Virus record (IMG/VR): IMGVR_UViG_3300042376_001320
Span: 1 to 48,754 of that record
Direction: 5' to 3' (one strand)
DNA from: a virus
DNA: 48,754 nucleotides
The number at the start of each line of letters is the position of its first letter. Position 1 is the first letter of the stretch. Below are positions 13,177 through 22,056 of the stretch, one piece after another. A model generated the notes under the pieces. That model made no database searches. It saw only the letters and a list, made by a program, of their open reading frames with translations, and was not told the origin of the DNA. The position numbers were made by a program, and so were the translations under genes.

Positions 13177-14640
13177 ATGACCACAAATCCTTGCACTCAA
13201 ATCGACGGCTACAAAGTGGACCACCGCCGCCAATACCCAGAAGGGACCGAGCTGGTGTTCAGCAACCTGACCTCCCGTAAAACCCGCCGCGCCGGAAATC
13301 CTGACATGGTGTTTTTCGGACTGCAATACTTCGTCAAAGAAGTGCTCATACGCCAGTGGAACGAGAACTTCTTCCAACGTCCAAAAGAAAAGGTTGTGGC
13401 CGAGTTCAAGCGACGTATCAAAAACTACTTGGGTCCGAACGAAGTCGGAACGGCGCATATCGAAGCCCTCCACCATCTCGGCTACCTGCCGATCAAGATC
13501 ATGTCTTTGCCGGAAGGCAGTGTGTACCCGATTCGAGTACCTTGCATGGTGATCTGGAACACTTTGCCAGACTTTTTCTGGCTGACCAACTACCTTGAAA
13601 CGATCCTGTCCACAAGCGTTTGGGGGATGTGTACTTCTGCTACGACAGCCCGGCAGTATCGACTGCTGCTTGACAGATATGCTTTGGACACGGTCGGTTG
13701 CACAGACTTCGTCCAATGGCAGGGTCACGACTTCTCGTTTCGAGGCATGTTTGGGCCGGAGGCAGCCATGATGTCGGGGGCGGGACACCTTCTCAGCTTC
13801 ACTGGGACAGACACCATCCCAGCCATCGACTTCCTTGAGAAGTATTACAACGCCGACTCGGACAAAGAGCTTGTTGGTGGCAGCGTCCCTGCGACCGAAC
13901 ATAGCGTTATGTGCGCCGGAGGCATGGACAATGAACTTGGTACCTTCCGTCGCTTGATCAAAGACATCTACCCGGCAGGAGTCGTCTCTATCGTTTCGGA
14001 CTCGTGGGACTACTGGCAGGTGTTGACCCAGTTCACAGTCCAACTGAAGGAAGACATCCTCTCCCGCGATGGTAAAGTGGTGTTTCGTCCCGACACAGGA
14101 GACCCGGTGAAGGTGGTGTGTGGAGATCCAGACGCGCCCGCAGACTCCCCCGAGTACAAAGGTTCTATTGAGGTGTTGTGGGAGGTGTTCGGAGGCACAA
14201 TCACTCCGCAAAGGTTTCGCCAATTGGACACCCACGTTGGTCTGATCTACGGGGACAGCATCACTCTCGAACGTGCCGAGGCTATCTGCGAAGGTCTGAA
14301 GTCCAAAGGCTTCGCCTCGACCAACGCGGTGTTTGGCATTGGCAGCTACACCTACCAATACGTCACCCGCGATACGGATGGGTTTGCAGTGAAGGCCACA
14401 TTTGCCCGAGTCAACGGAGTTGACCGCGAGATTTTCAAAGCTCCGAAAACAGACGACGGCACCAAGAAGTCGGCCAAAGGGTTGACTGCGGTGTTCAAAA
14501 CCGATGGGCAGTACCAACTGAAGGACCAAGCGACTTGGGAGGAAGTGCTCGACTGTGCGTTCGTCCCAGTGTTCGAGGACGGAGTCCTGCAAAAGGATTA
14601 CACTTTGGTGGAGGTTCGCGAGAATCTTAGGAACGGTTGA
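13177..14640 (+). CDS. nadV: Nicotinamide phosphoribosyltransferase-like protein (NAMPT/NadV or Namat candidate)
   Basis: It has 487 residues, the usual NAMPT length. MTTNPCTQIDGYKVDHRRQY matches the NAMPT start, which decides the ATG at 13177 over 13138. SVPATEHSV places the catalytic His at residue 242; SIVSDSWD, RPDTGDP and YGDSITL give the phosphate/ribose site; FGIGSYTYQYVTRDT and FKAPKTDDGTKKSAKG complete the fold. The known reaction is nicotinamide plus PRPP to NMN. In NARP1 a homologue joins nicotinamide to ADPR-pyrophosphate, making NAD+ directly. No NMN adenylyltransferase is visible nearby, which mildly favours the second option. Confidence 0.92.
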   Translation: MTTNPCTQIDGYKVDHRRQYPEGTELVFSNLTSRKTRRAGNPDMVFFGLQYFVKEVLIRQWNENFFQRPKEKVVAEFKRRIKNYLGPNEVGTAHIEALHHLGYLPIKIMSLPEGSVYPIRVPCMVIWNTLPDFFWLTNYLETILSTSVWGMCTSATTARQYRLLLDRYALDTVGCTDFVQWQGHDFSFRGMFGPEAAMMSGAGHLLSFTGTDTIPAIDFLEKYYNADSDKELVGGSVPATEHSVMCAGGMDNELGTFRRLIKDIYPAGVVSIVSDSWDYWQVLTQFTVQLKEDILSRDGKVVFRPDTGDPVKVVCGDPDAPADSPEYKGSIEVLWEVFGGTITPQRFRQLDTHVGLIYGDSITLERAEAICEGLKSKGFASTNAVFGIGSYTYQYVTRDTDGFAVKATFARVNGVDREIFKAPKTDDGTKKSAKGLTAVFKTDGQYQLKDQATWEEVLDCAFVPVFEDGVLQKDYTLVEVRENLRNG

Positions 14641-14685
14641 CCTGTCAGGACCTGGATCACCAACCACCCCAAACCGCTCAAGGGC

Positions 14686-14865
14686 ATGTGGCCTCGCCGC
14701 GTCGGCTGCGAATGTGTCGAGGGCGAACCCAAGGGCACTGACGCGCTTCGTGTGGAAGAGTTGAAAGCGCAGGGCTACATCGGGGTGTACGTTGACATGT
14801 CTGACAGCGAGTACCGGAAGCTGCCCGTTGCCAAAAACCCGCAGGAGTTTGCAGCACTATCATGA
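14686..14865 (+). CDS. Small hypothetical protein
   Basis: It has 59 residues: MWPRRVGCECVEGEPKGTDA then LRVEELKAQGYIGVYVDMSDSE. It lies in the same frame as the NAMPT-like gene, after its stop, with 15 open codons before the ATG; an older fusion or a non-ATG start cannot be excluded. The stop overlaps the next start. Confidence 0.55.
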   Translation: MWPRRVGCECVEGEPKGTDALRVEELKAQGYIGVYVDMSDSEYRKLPVAKNPQEFAALS

Positions 14866-15077
14866 GCGTTCCATACGACAACAGCCAGGTTTACACTCGT
14901 GCCGCCAAGGTGGCGGAAGAGAGGTATCTCCGCCTTCGGCAAATGAGGAATCCTCGGAAGCTGCAAACTCCGGGGTTCCGCGACATCATCCGGCAGCACG
15001 TCCCCACTCCATCACAGTACGCCATGTGGTTTATTTTCAACGCAGCGTGTCGTTTTATTTTGGAGGATAAGAAGTGA
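14862..15077 (+). CDS. Small hypothetical protein
   Basis: It has 71 residues, basic N-terminal half (RAAKVAEERYLRLRQMRNPRK) and an aromatic C-terminal stretch (YAMWFIFNAACRFIL). Start and stop overlap both neighbours by 4 nt, so it lies within a tightly coupled operon. It ends with the SD used by the XRE gene. Confidence 0.55.
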   Translation: MSVPYDNSQVYTRAAKVAEERYLRLRQMRNPRKLQTPGFRDIIRQHVPTPSQYAMWFIFNAACRFILEDKK

Positions 15078-15280
15078 TCCCCAAACTCGAAACCCCCGGC
15101 GAACGGCTCCAGCGTGTGCGCCGGTCAGCAGGACTCACCATCACCGAGCTTTCCGACAAGTCCGGCGTGGCCGTCGGAACCATTTGGAACGTCGAGAACA
15201 GCGTCGGCGACACGCAGTTGTCCACATTGCAGAAGCTCACCAAGGCTTTGAACATCAACATCAGCGACTTGAATCTATGA
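15074..15280 (+). CDS. XRE-family HTH regulator
   Basis: It has 68 residues; GTG start supported by GGAGG 7 nt upstream, one of the few clear SD sites here. GERLQRVRRSAGLTITELSD, SGVAVGTIWNVENS and TLQKLTKALNI make a complete Cro/C1-type HTH spanning nearly the whole protein, with no dimerisation or protease domain. It is probably a small repressor; the dyad at 2578..2600 is one possible target. Confidence 0.85.
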   Translation: MIPKLETPGERLQRVRRSAGLTITELSDKSGVAVGTIWNVENSVGDTQLSTLQKLTKALNINISDLNL

Positions 15281-15651
15281 CACCCGAGAAACAGCGAATT
15301 GCGATTGCCGAGGCGTGCGGGCTTGAAGTACTGAAGGTCGCCAACCCTGCCGACCCTGATGCGTGGAAGCGTGGGTACTTCACTCCTTCCGCCGCCAGGA
15401 CACGGCGCAAAGGTTGGCGTAGTGGCGGCGTGGTCAAGATCATCCCTGACTACCTCGACAGTCTCGACGCTATGCACGAGGCTGTGAAAAAGCTGCCAGA
15501 CGGGCACACATATTGGAGGTACATCGAGTTGCTGGACGGTTTGGTGAAACATGGGGGGCACGTCGATCATGTTGCAGACCGCGCCACCGCGACTGCCGAG
15601 CAGCAGGCCAAGGCTTTTCTCCACGCTCTCAACCTCTGGGTCGAAGAATAA
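15277..15651 (+). CDS. Conserved phage protein (DYLDSLDAMHEA family)
   Basis: It has 124 residues. TPEKQRIAIAEACG, IIPDYLDSLDAMHEAVKKLP and a C-terminal ATAEQQAKAFLHALNLW are a standard small phage protein found near replication genes; its activity is unknown. The ATG overlaps the XRE gene stop (ATGA), so it is co-translated. Confidence 0.75.
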   Translation: MTPEKQRIAIAEACGLEVLKVANPADPDAWKRGYFTPSAARTRRKGWRSGGVVKIIPDYLDSLDAMHEAVKKLPDGHTYWRYIELLDGLVKHGGHVDHVADRATATAEQQAKAFLHALNLWVEE

Positions 15652-15658
15652 CCGCCCC

Positions 15659-18259
15659 ATGCCCTCCTACTTTACAGGCAAGCACGTTGGCAGCCACACG
15701 CTGGTCAAGTCACCAGCTTCCACCTTCCGCGATTTTGCTCAGCAATTTATCGATCTGCCGGTGCCGCTCTCCGTCACCCACGCGGAATACCATGCACTGC
15801 CCAAAGCCGAAAAAGCTAAAGCAAAACTCGTTGGGTATGTGGTCCCCTGCACCTTCAGTACTTCGCCGTGGGAAGGCCGCAAGCTGGAGCACGCCCGACC
15901 CTGCCACCTCATCATCCTAGACATCGACGACGCCGACGACGCCAGACGTTTTGTGGAAGAGCCGAGTCTGCTGATCGACGCACTGGGTAAATACAACTTC
16001 GCAGCCTACCAAACCATTAGCTCAACGCCTGCGTCCCCACGCATCCGCGTCATCGTGGAAGCCGACAGCGTGCCCGTTGAGCGGTACCCCGACGCAGCCC
16101 TCACGGTGGGGCAGCTTCTAGGGCTGCCAAAGGTGACGAGGGAGTCTGCTATCGTGTGCCAACCGATGTTTCGTCCCACCGTCTTCGCGGATCAAGATCC
16201 CGATCTGGAGCATCCCGTGCTCGTCATGCATTTTGGTGGGCGTGCGTTCAAACCCGACGACATTTCCACCGACCTCGACTCGCTGCCGGGCATCGTGTCG
16301 GGCAGCAAGCCGAGTCGCGGGCCGTCCTCCGGCAGCATCGACGACTTCCTGACTTTCTTCCAATTCCCGGTGGCAGGTGTGAACCTTACCCAGGTGGAGG
16401 AGGCTCTTACGTTCATCAATGCCGACTGCTCCCGTCCCGAGTGGCTGGAAATCGCGGCAGCCCTGAAGCACCAATTCGGCGGATCGCAGGACGATGAGGC
16501 GTACACCCTTTTTGACTCGTGGAGCGCCACGGGCAGCAAGTATGAAGGCGACAAGGACACGGCGACCGTCTGGCGCTCGTTCCAAGAACAGGCTCAAGGC
16601 CGCAAACCCGTCACCATCCGCTCGCTGCTCAAACGTGCTGTCGAGGGTGGGTGGAACAGTGACAAGGTCAAGGAGTCTAGCTTCAAGACCGTCTCTGACT
16701 GGATCATGTTTGAATGCAAGTCGGCAGTCCAGTTGATGAACGAAGGTGTGCGGCGCATCGCTGCCGCCCCGCTGCTCTCCCACGTCGAGGAAGGCGCTTT
16801 GCTGCAAACACTGGTGATGAAGTCCCGGCAGGACTACCAGCAACCGCTGCCGCTCATGAACGTGAAGCGTGAGTTGAAGGTGCTTCGCGAATGTCTCGTC
16901 GCCAAACGCAGCGAGTCGGCGGAAGTGATTCACCCCCCATGGTCGTTGGGCTTCGTGTACATCGCCGCCACTGATACGTTCCTGCGGCACCGCACCCGGC
17001 AGGAGTACAAGAAGGTGCCGTTCGATTCGGTGTTTGCCCGCAAACTGCTCCCCACGGCTGCCGAGTTGCAGGCCATCGGTCGAGACGTGAACGAGCAAAC
17101 CCTCAACACGCCCAAGGTGTTGCCGTCGCTGTACCTGCTCAACCATCTCAAATGTCAGACCGTTGACGACGTAACTTACAACCCGTCAGCCCCGGAGGAC
17201 ATCATCACGCGGGAGGAGGGCAAGCTCTTTGTGAACCTCTACCGTCGCAGCTACCGTGAAGCCGACAAAGCACTGGCCGACTACGCGGAAGACGTGCTGT
17301 GCGAGCAACTTTGCAACATTATCACCGAACCTGCTTACCGAACTCACCTGCTCGACTGGATCGCCTACCATGCGCAGTTCCCCGGCAGCAAGGTGCGTCA
17401 TGCGCTGCTCATCCAGGGGGTGGAGGGTTGCGGCAAAACGCTGCTCTTCGGCGTCATCCGAGCTATCCTGGGACTCGACAACACCCGTCTGATCAATTCC
17501 GACACCATCAAAAAAGGGTGGAACGACTGGGCCTTCGGCTCACAGGTGGTGTGCATCGAAGAGCTTCGAGTGGCCGGGCAGAACCGTCACGAGTTGATGA
17601 ACACGCTCAAAGAGCCGATCACCAACGACTTCCTGCCGGTCAATGAGCGAAACAAAAACACGCGGAACATCCAGAATAGGACAAACTACATGGCCTTCAC
17701 CAACCACCATGACGCCATCGTGGTTGGTGAGGATTCACGCCGCTGGTGGGTCGTGAAGTCGAAGCTCCAGCACAAAGAGCAGATTCGCGCCATCGTGGAC
17801 AAAGACCCGGAATATTTCGCCCGGTTCGCCGAGTCGCTAACCACCCACGCAGGCGGCTACCGCTACATGTTCGAGAACCGCGTCATCAGCTCCACGTTTC
17901 GTCCCTCCGGCCCGGCCCCGACTACCTCATATTTGCAGGAAATGATCACCGACACCAGCGACGACGTGACTGCCGTGCTCAACCGCATCTGGCAAAACGA
18001 CGAGTGCCCGCTGATCCAGGCTGACGCGGTGGCTGTCGGTGCTCTCAGGTCCGCGTTGGACGCGGAAGGCGTCAAGAACATCACCCCCAAATACCTCACC
18101 CATGTCCTGCGCAACGCTGGGTTCTCGCCATCCGGTCGGCACATGATCGCGGGTGAGCGGCAGTACGTCTGGGCACGCGCCGATCGCCTCAATGGCAGAG
18201 ATCCCGTGAAAATGTTGGTGGACAAGTCTGAAAATTCATCCAATAGTGAAAACCTATGA
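15659..18259 (+). CDS. Phage primase-helicase (D5-like, VapE/DUF5906 type)
   Basis: It has 866 residues. Residues 1-200 form a PrimPol-like domain: LIILDIDDADDARRF (catalytic acidic pair near 86-90) and TISSTPASPRIRVIVEAD. Residues 230-330 hold a primase C-terminal-type helical domain (EWLEIAAALKHQFGG). Residues 560-780 are an SF3-like/D5 ATPase: Walker A GVEGCGKT at 587-594, VVCIEELR as Walker B, then NDFLPVNERNK and YMAFTNHHDAIVVGEDSRRWWV. It should prime and unwind at the phage fork. The ATG after the upstream stop is preferred over a 15551 ATG that overlaps the previous gene. Confidence 0.9.
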   Translation: MPSYFTGKHVGSHTLVKSPASTFRDFAQQFIDLPVPLSVTHAEYHALPKAEKAKAKLVGYVVPCTFSTSPWEGRKLEHARPCHLIILDIDDADDARRFVEEPSLLIDALGKYNFAAYQTISSTPASPRIRVIVEADSVPVERYPDAALTVGQLLGLPKVTRESAIVCQPMFRPTVFADQDPDLEHPVLVMHFGGRAFKPDDISTDLDSLPGIVSGSKPSRGPSSGSIDDFLTFFQFPVAGVNLTQVEEALTFINADCSRPEWLEIAAALKHQFGGSQDDEAYTLFDSWSATGSKYEGDKDTATVWRSFQEQAQGRKPVTIRSLLKRAVEGGWNSDKVKESSFKTVSDWIMFECKSAVQLMNEGVRRIAAAPLLSHVEEGALLQTLVMKSRQDYQQPLPLMNVKRELKVLRECLVAKRSESAEVIHPPWSLGFVYIAATDTFLRHRTRQEYKKVPFDSVFARKLLPTAAELQAIGRDVNEQTLNTPKVLPSLYLLNHLKCQTVDDVTYNPSAPEDIITREEGKLFVNLYRRSYREADKALADYAEDVLCEQLCNIITEPAYRTHLLDWIAYHAQFPGSKVRHALLIQGVEGCGKTLLFGVIRAILGLDNTRLINSDTIKKGWNDWAFGSQVVCIEELRVAGQNRHELMNTLKEPITNDFLPVNERNKNTRNIQNRTNYMAFTNHHDAIVVGEDSRRWWVVKSKLQHKEQIRAIVDKDPEYFARFAESLTTHAGGYRYMFENRVISSTFRPSGPAPTTSYLQEMITDTSDDVTAVLNRIWQNDECPLIQADAVAVGALRSALDAEGVKNITPKYLTHVLRNAGFSPSGRHMIAGERQYVWARADRLNGRDPVKMLVDKSENSSNSENL

Positions 18260-18603
18260 ACATCACCCCGCTCACCATCTATCTCTGGCAACTCACCGAC
18301 AAGTTCGGCTCTGCTGTCATAGTCTTCAGTGTTGCATGCGCAATTTTTGCCATCGTCTCTTATGTAGCTTCCACCTACCCTGATTTGGATGACGAAGATC
18401 GCCCCAAAATAAGAAAATCCGGGTTTCGGTGCATGATTGTGGCGGTAACTACTCTGCTGTTTTCCGCGTTCATTCCCTCTTCCAACACCGTCGCCATGAT
18501 GGTCGTGATTCCTGAGATTGCCAAAAGCAAAATGATGCAGCAAGACCTTCCCGACATCTACAACGCGGCAGTCAAGGCGTTGAAAGATCAACTGACGAAA
18601 TGA
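18256..18603 (+). CDS. Two-span membrane protein
   Basis: It has 115 residues. Hydrophobic segments at about 18-42 (SAVIVFSVACAIFAIVSYVA) and 58-80 (MIVAVTTLLFSAFIP) flank an acidic loop (PDLDDEDRP). The C-terminal part is a soluble helix. Similar small membrane proteins lie beside replication genes in many phages; the function is not known. Coupled by ATGA to the primase gene. Confidence 0.65.
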   Translation: MNITPLTIYLWQLTDKFGSAVIVFSVACAIFAIVSYVASTYPDLDDEDRPKIRKSGFRCMIVAVTTLLFSAFIPSSNTVAMMVVIPEIAKSKMMQQDLPDIYNAAVKALKDQLTK

Positions 18604-18629
18604 TCTCCACCGCCGACTTCATCCAATAG
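18600..18629 (+). pseudogene. Nine-codon remnant duplicating the start of gene 18867
   Basis: The ATG overlaps the upstream stop and reads MISTADFIQ then TAG. Gene 18867..19562 begins MIPTTDFIT, and about 20 of 22 bases match. It looks like the stub of a duplicated or deleted gene copy. Confidence 0.4.
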
Positions 18630-18663
18630 TGAGGACTCATGAAAATCAGAATCAAACACCACC

Positions 18664-18870
18664 ATGTCTGTTGCTGACCACTTTGACCGCTGCACCGACA
18701 GTTTAGACTACGGCGCAGGCGCGTTGGAGGTGGCTCGTGATAAGGCTGAAAGAACATCCCGTGCGGTGGGGCGTCTGTGCGAAGTTCTCCACACCAAAGG
18801 TTTTTTGACTCTGGATGACATATCCACTATTTCAGGCGGCTTTGAAAACATCGAAGGCATCATAGAATGA
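18664..18870 (+). CDS. Small hypothetical protein
   Basis: It has 68 residues: SVADHFDRCTDSLDYGAGA, AERTSRAVGRLCEVLHTKG, DDISTISGGFENIEGIIE. Mostly helical, slightly acidic. Preceded by an A/C-rich CAAACACCACC leader and coupled to the next gene by ATGA. No family recognised. Confidence 0.55.
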   Translation: MSVADHFDRCTDSLDYGAGALEVARDKAERTSRAVGRLCEVLHTKGFLTLDDISTISGGFENIEGIIE

Positions 18871-19562
18871 TCCCCACCACCGACTTCATCACCCTGCTCA
18901 AAGCACACGACTGGGGCTTCGAGTCGCTGCGTGACGCCCCGTACGACCGTGGCCGCGCCTCCCAGCGCAAACTCCTCTACCTCTGCCAGCAGCAACCCGA
19001 GTTGTTCCGCCTTTACAACCACGCCTTAAACCGCTTTATCCGATCCCTTCCTTTCGACTTTCAATCAGTTCCCGGTACGTTGCCGGGAAAGGATGAAAAA
19101 CAACACACCCACACAAACACCATGACCAACGAACTGTTCAAGTCCTTCTTCGACATCTGCGTCAAGCCGCTTGTCGATGCCATCAACAACCTCGCCACTG
19201 GCGCTCTCGGCGCTCCACCACCGCAGCCGGAAACGCCCGCCCCCGTCGTCGAGAAACCCGCCAAAGCCAAGGCTACCAAAGCCGCCGCCCCGGCCCCGGC
19301 CCCTGCGCCTGAACCAGAACCCGAGCAGCCCGAGCAGCCTGAGCAGCCTGCCATCACCGAAATACGTCTGCGCGAGACCGTGAAGACCCTTCCGAACGAA
19401 GGTAAGGCCAAGCTCAAAGCCTACTTCGTGAAGAAGTTCGGCTACAACACCATGGCCGAGATCGCCCCCGAGCATTACGCGGACATCCACGCCGCCGCCG
19501 TCAAGATCGGCGCTGTGGACACCGACCCTGACGCACAGACTGAAGAAGTGGACCTCGGCTAA
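18867..19562 (+). CDS. Possible two-gene fusion: unknown N-domain plus Pro/Ala-linker protein
   Basis: The open frame has 231 codons. Residues 1-55 look like one protein (TLLKAHDWGFESLRDAPYDR). Residues 56-85 are translated from DNA that looks like an intergenic leader: hairpin TTCCCGG/CCGGGAA at 19066..19086, then an A/C-rich tract. A second ATG at 19122 starts a self-contained 146-residue protein: helix, Pro/Ala/Glu linker, then a C-terminal domain (LRETVKTLPNEGKAKLKAYF) ending EEVDLG. Either internal initiation occurs or a lost stop fused two genes. Confidence 0.6.
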   Translation: MIPTTDFITLLKAHDWGFESLRDAPYDRGRASQRKLLYLCQQQPELFRLYNHALNRFIRSLPFDFQSVPGTLPGKDEKQHTHTNTMTNELFKSFFDICVKPLVDAINNLATGALGAPPPQPETPAPVVEKPAKAKATKAAAPAPAPAPEPEPEQPEQPEQPAITEIRLRETVKTLPNEGKAKLKAYFVKKFGYNTMAEIAPEHYADIHAAAVKIGAVDTDPDAQTEEVDLG

Positions 19563-19581
19563 GACCGACACACCACAATCC

Positions 19582-19613
19582 GCCGTTACTCCGATGAGGG
19601 GTGACGGCTTTTT
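19582..19613 (+). terminator. Rho-independent terminator
   Basis: An 11-bp stem (19582..19592 with 19598..19608, two G-U pairs), GATGA loop, and TTTTT (19609..19613). It lies 20 nt after the stop of 18867..19562 and would close the operon that began near 12023. Confidence 0.85.
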
Positions 19614-19625
19614 GGGTACAGACTT

Positions 19626-19871
19626 ATGGAAACTCATACCGAAGCCCCCACTTTCTCCACAGAAACAGACAAAGATTACCCGTCTCTGGCGGGACTCACC
19701 AAACGCGAATACTTCGCTGCGATGGCGATGCAAGGACTCCTCGCCAACCACCAGTTGGTGATAAAACATGACCATGCGGACATGACGGGAGAAGGATATG
19801 ATTTTTACGAAGACATCGCTGAAAAAGCCACCATCCACGCGGTTTGCCTTATCGCGGAACTCAACAAATAG
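19626..19871 (+). CDS. Conserved small phage protein
   Basis: It has 81 residues. GLTKREYFAAMAMQGLLANH followed by YDFYEDIAEKATIHAVCLIAEL is a familiar phage protein pattern (an FAA..LQGLL core with a C-terminal helix) of unknown activity. It starts 13 nt after the terminator T-run, so it needs its own promoter or readthrough. None is obvious. Confidence 0.7.
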   Translation: METHTEAPTFSTETDKDYPSLAGLTKREYFAAMAMQGLLANHQLVIKHDHADMTGEGYDFYEDIAEKATIHAVCLIAELNK

Positions 19872-19876
19872 TCCCC

Positions 19877-21079
19877 ATGGCCGACACCACTCCCGAACAC
19901 TCTCGCCTCTCCCCGTCCAAGGCTCACACTTGGACCGAATGCACGGTTGCCCTGGCTTTCGTCAAGGCCAACGAGCACCGGCTGCCACCGGACAGACCGG
20001 GACCGTCAGCCATGGAAGGCACCAAGGCCCACACAGTTGCCGAGTATCTGCTTCTCGGCAAAGAGCCGCCAAAGTGGGCGACCAAGGAAATGCTGCGGCA
20101 CGGCAAAGCGTACGCCGAGTTTTGCCATGACGTGATGGGTCCAAAGTGTGATGTCATCCGCTGGGGTGCCGAGTTCCGAGCGCCACTCTACTACCTCCCG
20201 TCCGAGCGTGGCACCGTGGACTTCCACGCGCTCACCAAGAACGGCGCTCACCTCGTTGACTACAAGTACGGCTACGATCCAGTGGAGAGTGAGAACAACC
20301 TCCAGATGGCGATCTACGCCCGCAGTTTGATCGAGTCCATGTTCGACGGGTTCTGGATGGACCTGCCTGCCGACTCTTACCCCGTCACGATGACCATCTT
20401 CCAGCCACGGCTGGAGCAAGACCACGTCACCTGGACAACCAACTGGGGCGAACTCAAAAAGTTCACCGACGAACGGATCACGCCCAAAGCCGCAGCCATC
20501 TTGCGCGGAGATCCCGGCGTGTTCAAATGCGGTCCGAAGATCTGCAAGTGGTGCCGTGGAGCCGCCATCTGCGAGACCTACAACAACGCCATGCTGGAGG
20601 ACTTCAAGAGCGAAGTGCTGGAGGTGCTGGAGGGCAACGCGCTTCCAGCAGCGTCCACCATCACCGACGAACGGCTGGCGCAGGTCTTCATCAATCGCGA
20701 CAAGCTGCTGGACTGGCTCAAAGAGATCGAGAAGTTCGTCAGTGCCCGTCTGATCTCCGGCAAAGGTCTGCCCGGCGTCAAGCTGGTGCTATCCCGTGGT
20801 GGACACCGTCGCTGGACCGACCCCGTCGCTGCCGGGAAACTGCTTCTCAGCCTGAACCTTCCACACGACGAAGTTTATCCGCCGTCTGACGTGATCACGC
20901 CATCCGTGGCCGAGAAACTCACCGACAAGATGAAAGGCGCGAAGATGATCGAGCTTCAACGCCTGATCATCAAGCCGCCCGGCTCCCCGGTGGCCGTGCC
21001 TGAAAGCGACCCACGCAAGACGTATCAGAGCGACCTGACCGGCGACTTCGCTGGAGTAGATTTGGGGGAGGAGTCGTGA
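19877..21079 (+). CDS. DUF2800 PD-(D/E)XK exonuclease, Fe-S type
   Basis: It has 400 residues. RLSPSKAHTWTECTVALAF, AMEGTKAHTVAEYLLLG, GTVDFHAL and LVDYKYG carry the D...DYK nuclease core; FKCGPKICKWCRGAAICETY supplies clustered Cys that, with the early WTEC Cys, fit a Cas4/AddB-like iron-sulfur site. In phages this family is linked with the DUF2815 protein and PolA, as here, and probably works in recombination or end processing. It ends FAGVDLGEES, a short motif shared with 22145..22777. Start chosen at MADTTPEHS after the previous stop. Confidence 0.88.
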   Translation: MADTTPEHSRLSPSKAHTWTECTVALAFVKANEHRLPPDRPGPSAMEGTKAHTVAEYLLLGKEPPKWATKEMLRHGKAYAEFCHDVMGPKCDVIRWGAEFRAPLYYLPSERGTVDFHALTKNGAHLVDYKYGYDPVESENNLQMAIYARSLIESMFDGFWMDLPADSYPVTMTIFQPRLEQDHVTWTTNWGELKKFTDERITPKAAAILRGDPGVFKCGPKICKWCRGAAICETYNNAMLEDFKSEVLEVLEGNALPAASTITDERLAQVFINRDKLLDWLKEIEKFVSARLISGKGLPGVKLVLSRGGHRRWTDPVAAGKLLLSLNLPHDEVYPPSDVITPSVAEKLTDKMKGAKMIELQRLIIKPPGSPVAVPESDPRKTYQSDLTGDFAGVDLGEES

Positions 21080-22056
21080 ACCCTTTGCGCAAATTGGAAG
21101 CGGAAATCTCCTCCCGCGTGTTTACCAGCTTGAAGCCCCGCATATCCATATCTTTCTCAGGTGGGCGTACCAGTTCCGTGATGACGGAGTTGGTGCTCGA
21201 AGAGTTTGGTAGCACCCACCAAATAGTGGTGTTGTTTGCCAACACTGGACAGGAGCATCCAAGCACCTTGGACTTTGTACGGGAGTGTGATACTCGTCTA
21301 GGGTTTGGAACGGTGTGGCTTGAAGCGGAGGTAGATATGGAGAAGGGGAAAGGCGTTCGACACAGAGTTGTGAATTATGAAACGGCCAGCAGAGACGGCA
21401 GACCTTTTCGTGACTGCATAGCAAAATACGGCATCCCAAACATGGGCAGCCCTCAATGCACCGCCCGGCTAAAAGAGAACGTGATGACCAGTTACCTGCG
21501 TCAAATCGGATGGGGGGGGAAGTCTCACAAAACGGCTATTGGTATCCGTGCAGACGAGGCTCATCGCGTGTCGGCCAGAGCCGCCGAGGCGGGGTTTATA
21601 TACCCCCTTGTGGACTTGGGCTACACTAAAGAGAAGGTGATTGCTCACGTCAGGTCCAGAGGATTCGACCTAACCATTCCTGAGCATCTAGGCAACTGTA
21701 CGTGGTGTTGGAAAAAGTCGTACCGCAAGTTGCTGACAGTAGCCAAGAACAACCCCGAGTTCTTGGAGTTCCCTGCCCGAATGGAGAAAGAGTTTGGCAA
21801 TTTCAAAGTCACCGCTGCGACAGCTTCCCCCGATGGTCGCCGTTTGTTTTTCAGACGCCACCTCGACACGTCGGATTTGCTCGAAGCCGCAAAGCAACCT
21901 TTCGAGGAATTTACAGACAAGCACCACATCCCCTACGACGAGCGTTTTGATTTCGGTGTGGGATGTGGGGAATCTTGCGAAGTTGGGTCTGACGAACGCT
22001 ACGGCGTGGAGTTGACCGACGACGAAGATTTTGACGAAACAAACTTTTGGGGTTGA
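21076..22056 (+). CDS. PAPS-reductase-like PP-loop ATPase with FWG tail
   Basis: It has 326 residues; GTG start overlapping the previous stop, with a strong GGGGGAGGAG SD. SFSGGRTSSVM (residues 26-36) is the PP-loop, followed by VVLFANTGQEHPSTLDFV and NCTWCWKKSYRKLL with CxxC. Phage members of this superfamily adenylate substrates; some relatives act in DNA phosphorothioation (DndC) or tRNA thiolation, but no partner genes of those systems are seen. It ends DETNFWG. Placed between exonuclease and ssDNA-binding genes, it may modify DNA or nucleotides. Confidence 0.85.
   Translation: MNPLRKLEAEISSRVFTSLKPRISISFSGGRTSSVMTELVLEEFGSTHQIVVLFANTGQEHPSTLDFVRECDTRLGFGTVWLEAEVDMEKGKGVRHRVVNYETASRDGRPFRDCIAKYGIPNMGSPQCTARLKENVMTSYLRQIGWGGKSHKTAIGIRADEAHRVSARAAEAGFIYPLVDLGYTKEKVIAHVRSRGFDLTIPEHLGNCTWCWKKSYRKLLTVAKNNPEFLEFPARMEKEFGNFKVTAATASPDGRRLFFRRHLDTSDLLEAAKQPFEEFTDKHHIPYDERFDFGVGCGESCEVGSDERYGVELTDDEDFDETNFWG

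Noticed and set aside
13165-14667. 500-codon minus-strand ORF
   Set aside because: It mirrors the NAMPT-like gene almost exactly; the plus strand has all catalytic motifs and the minus frame has none.
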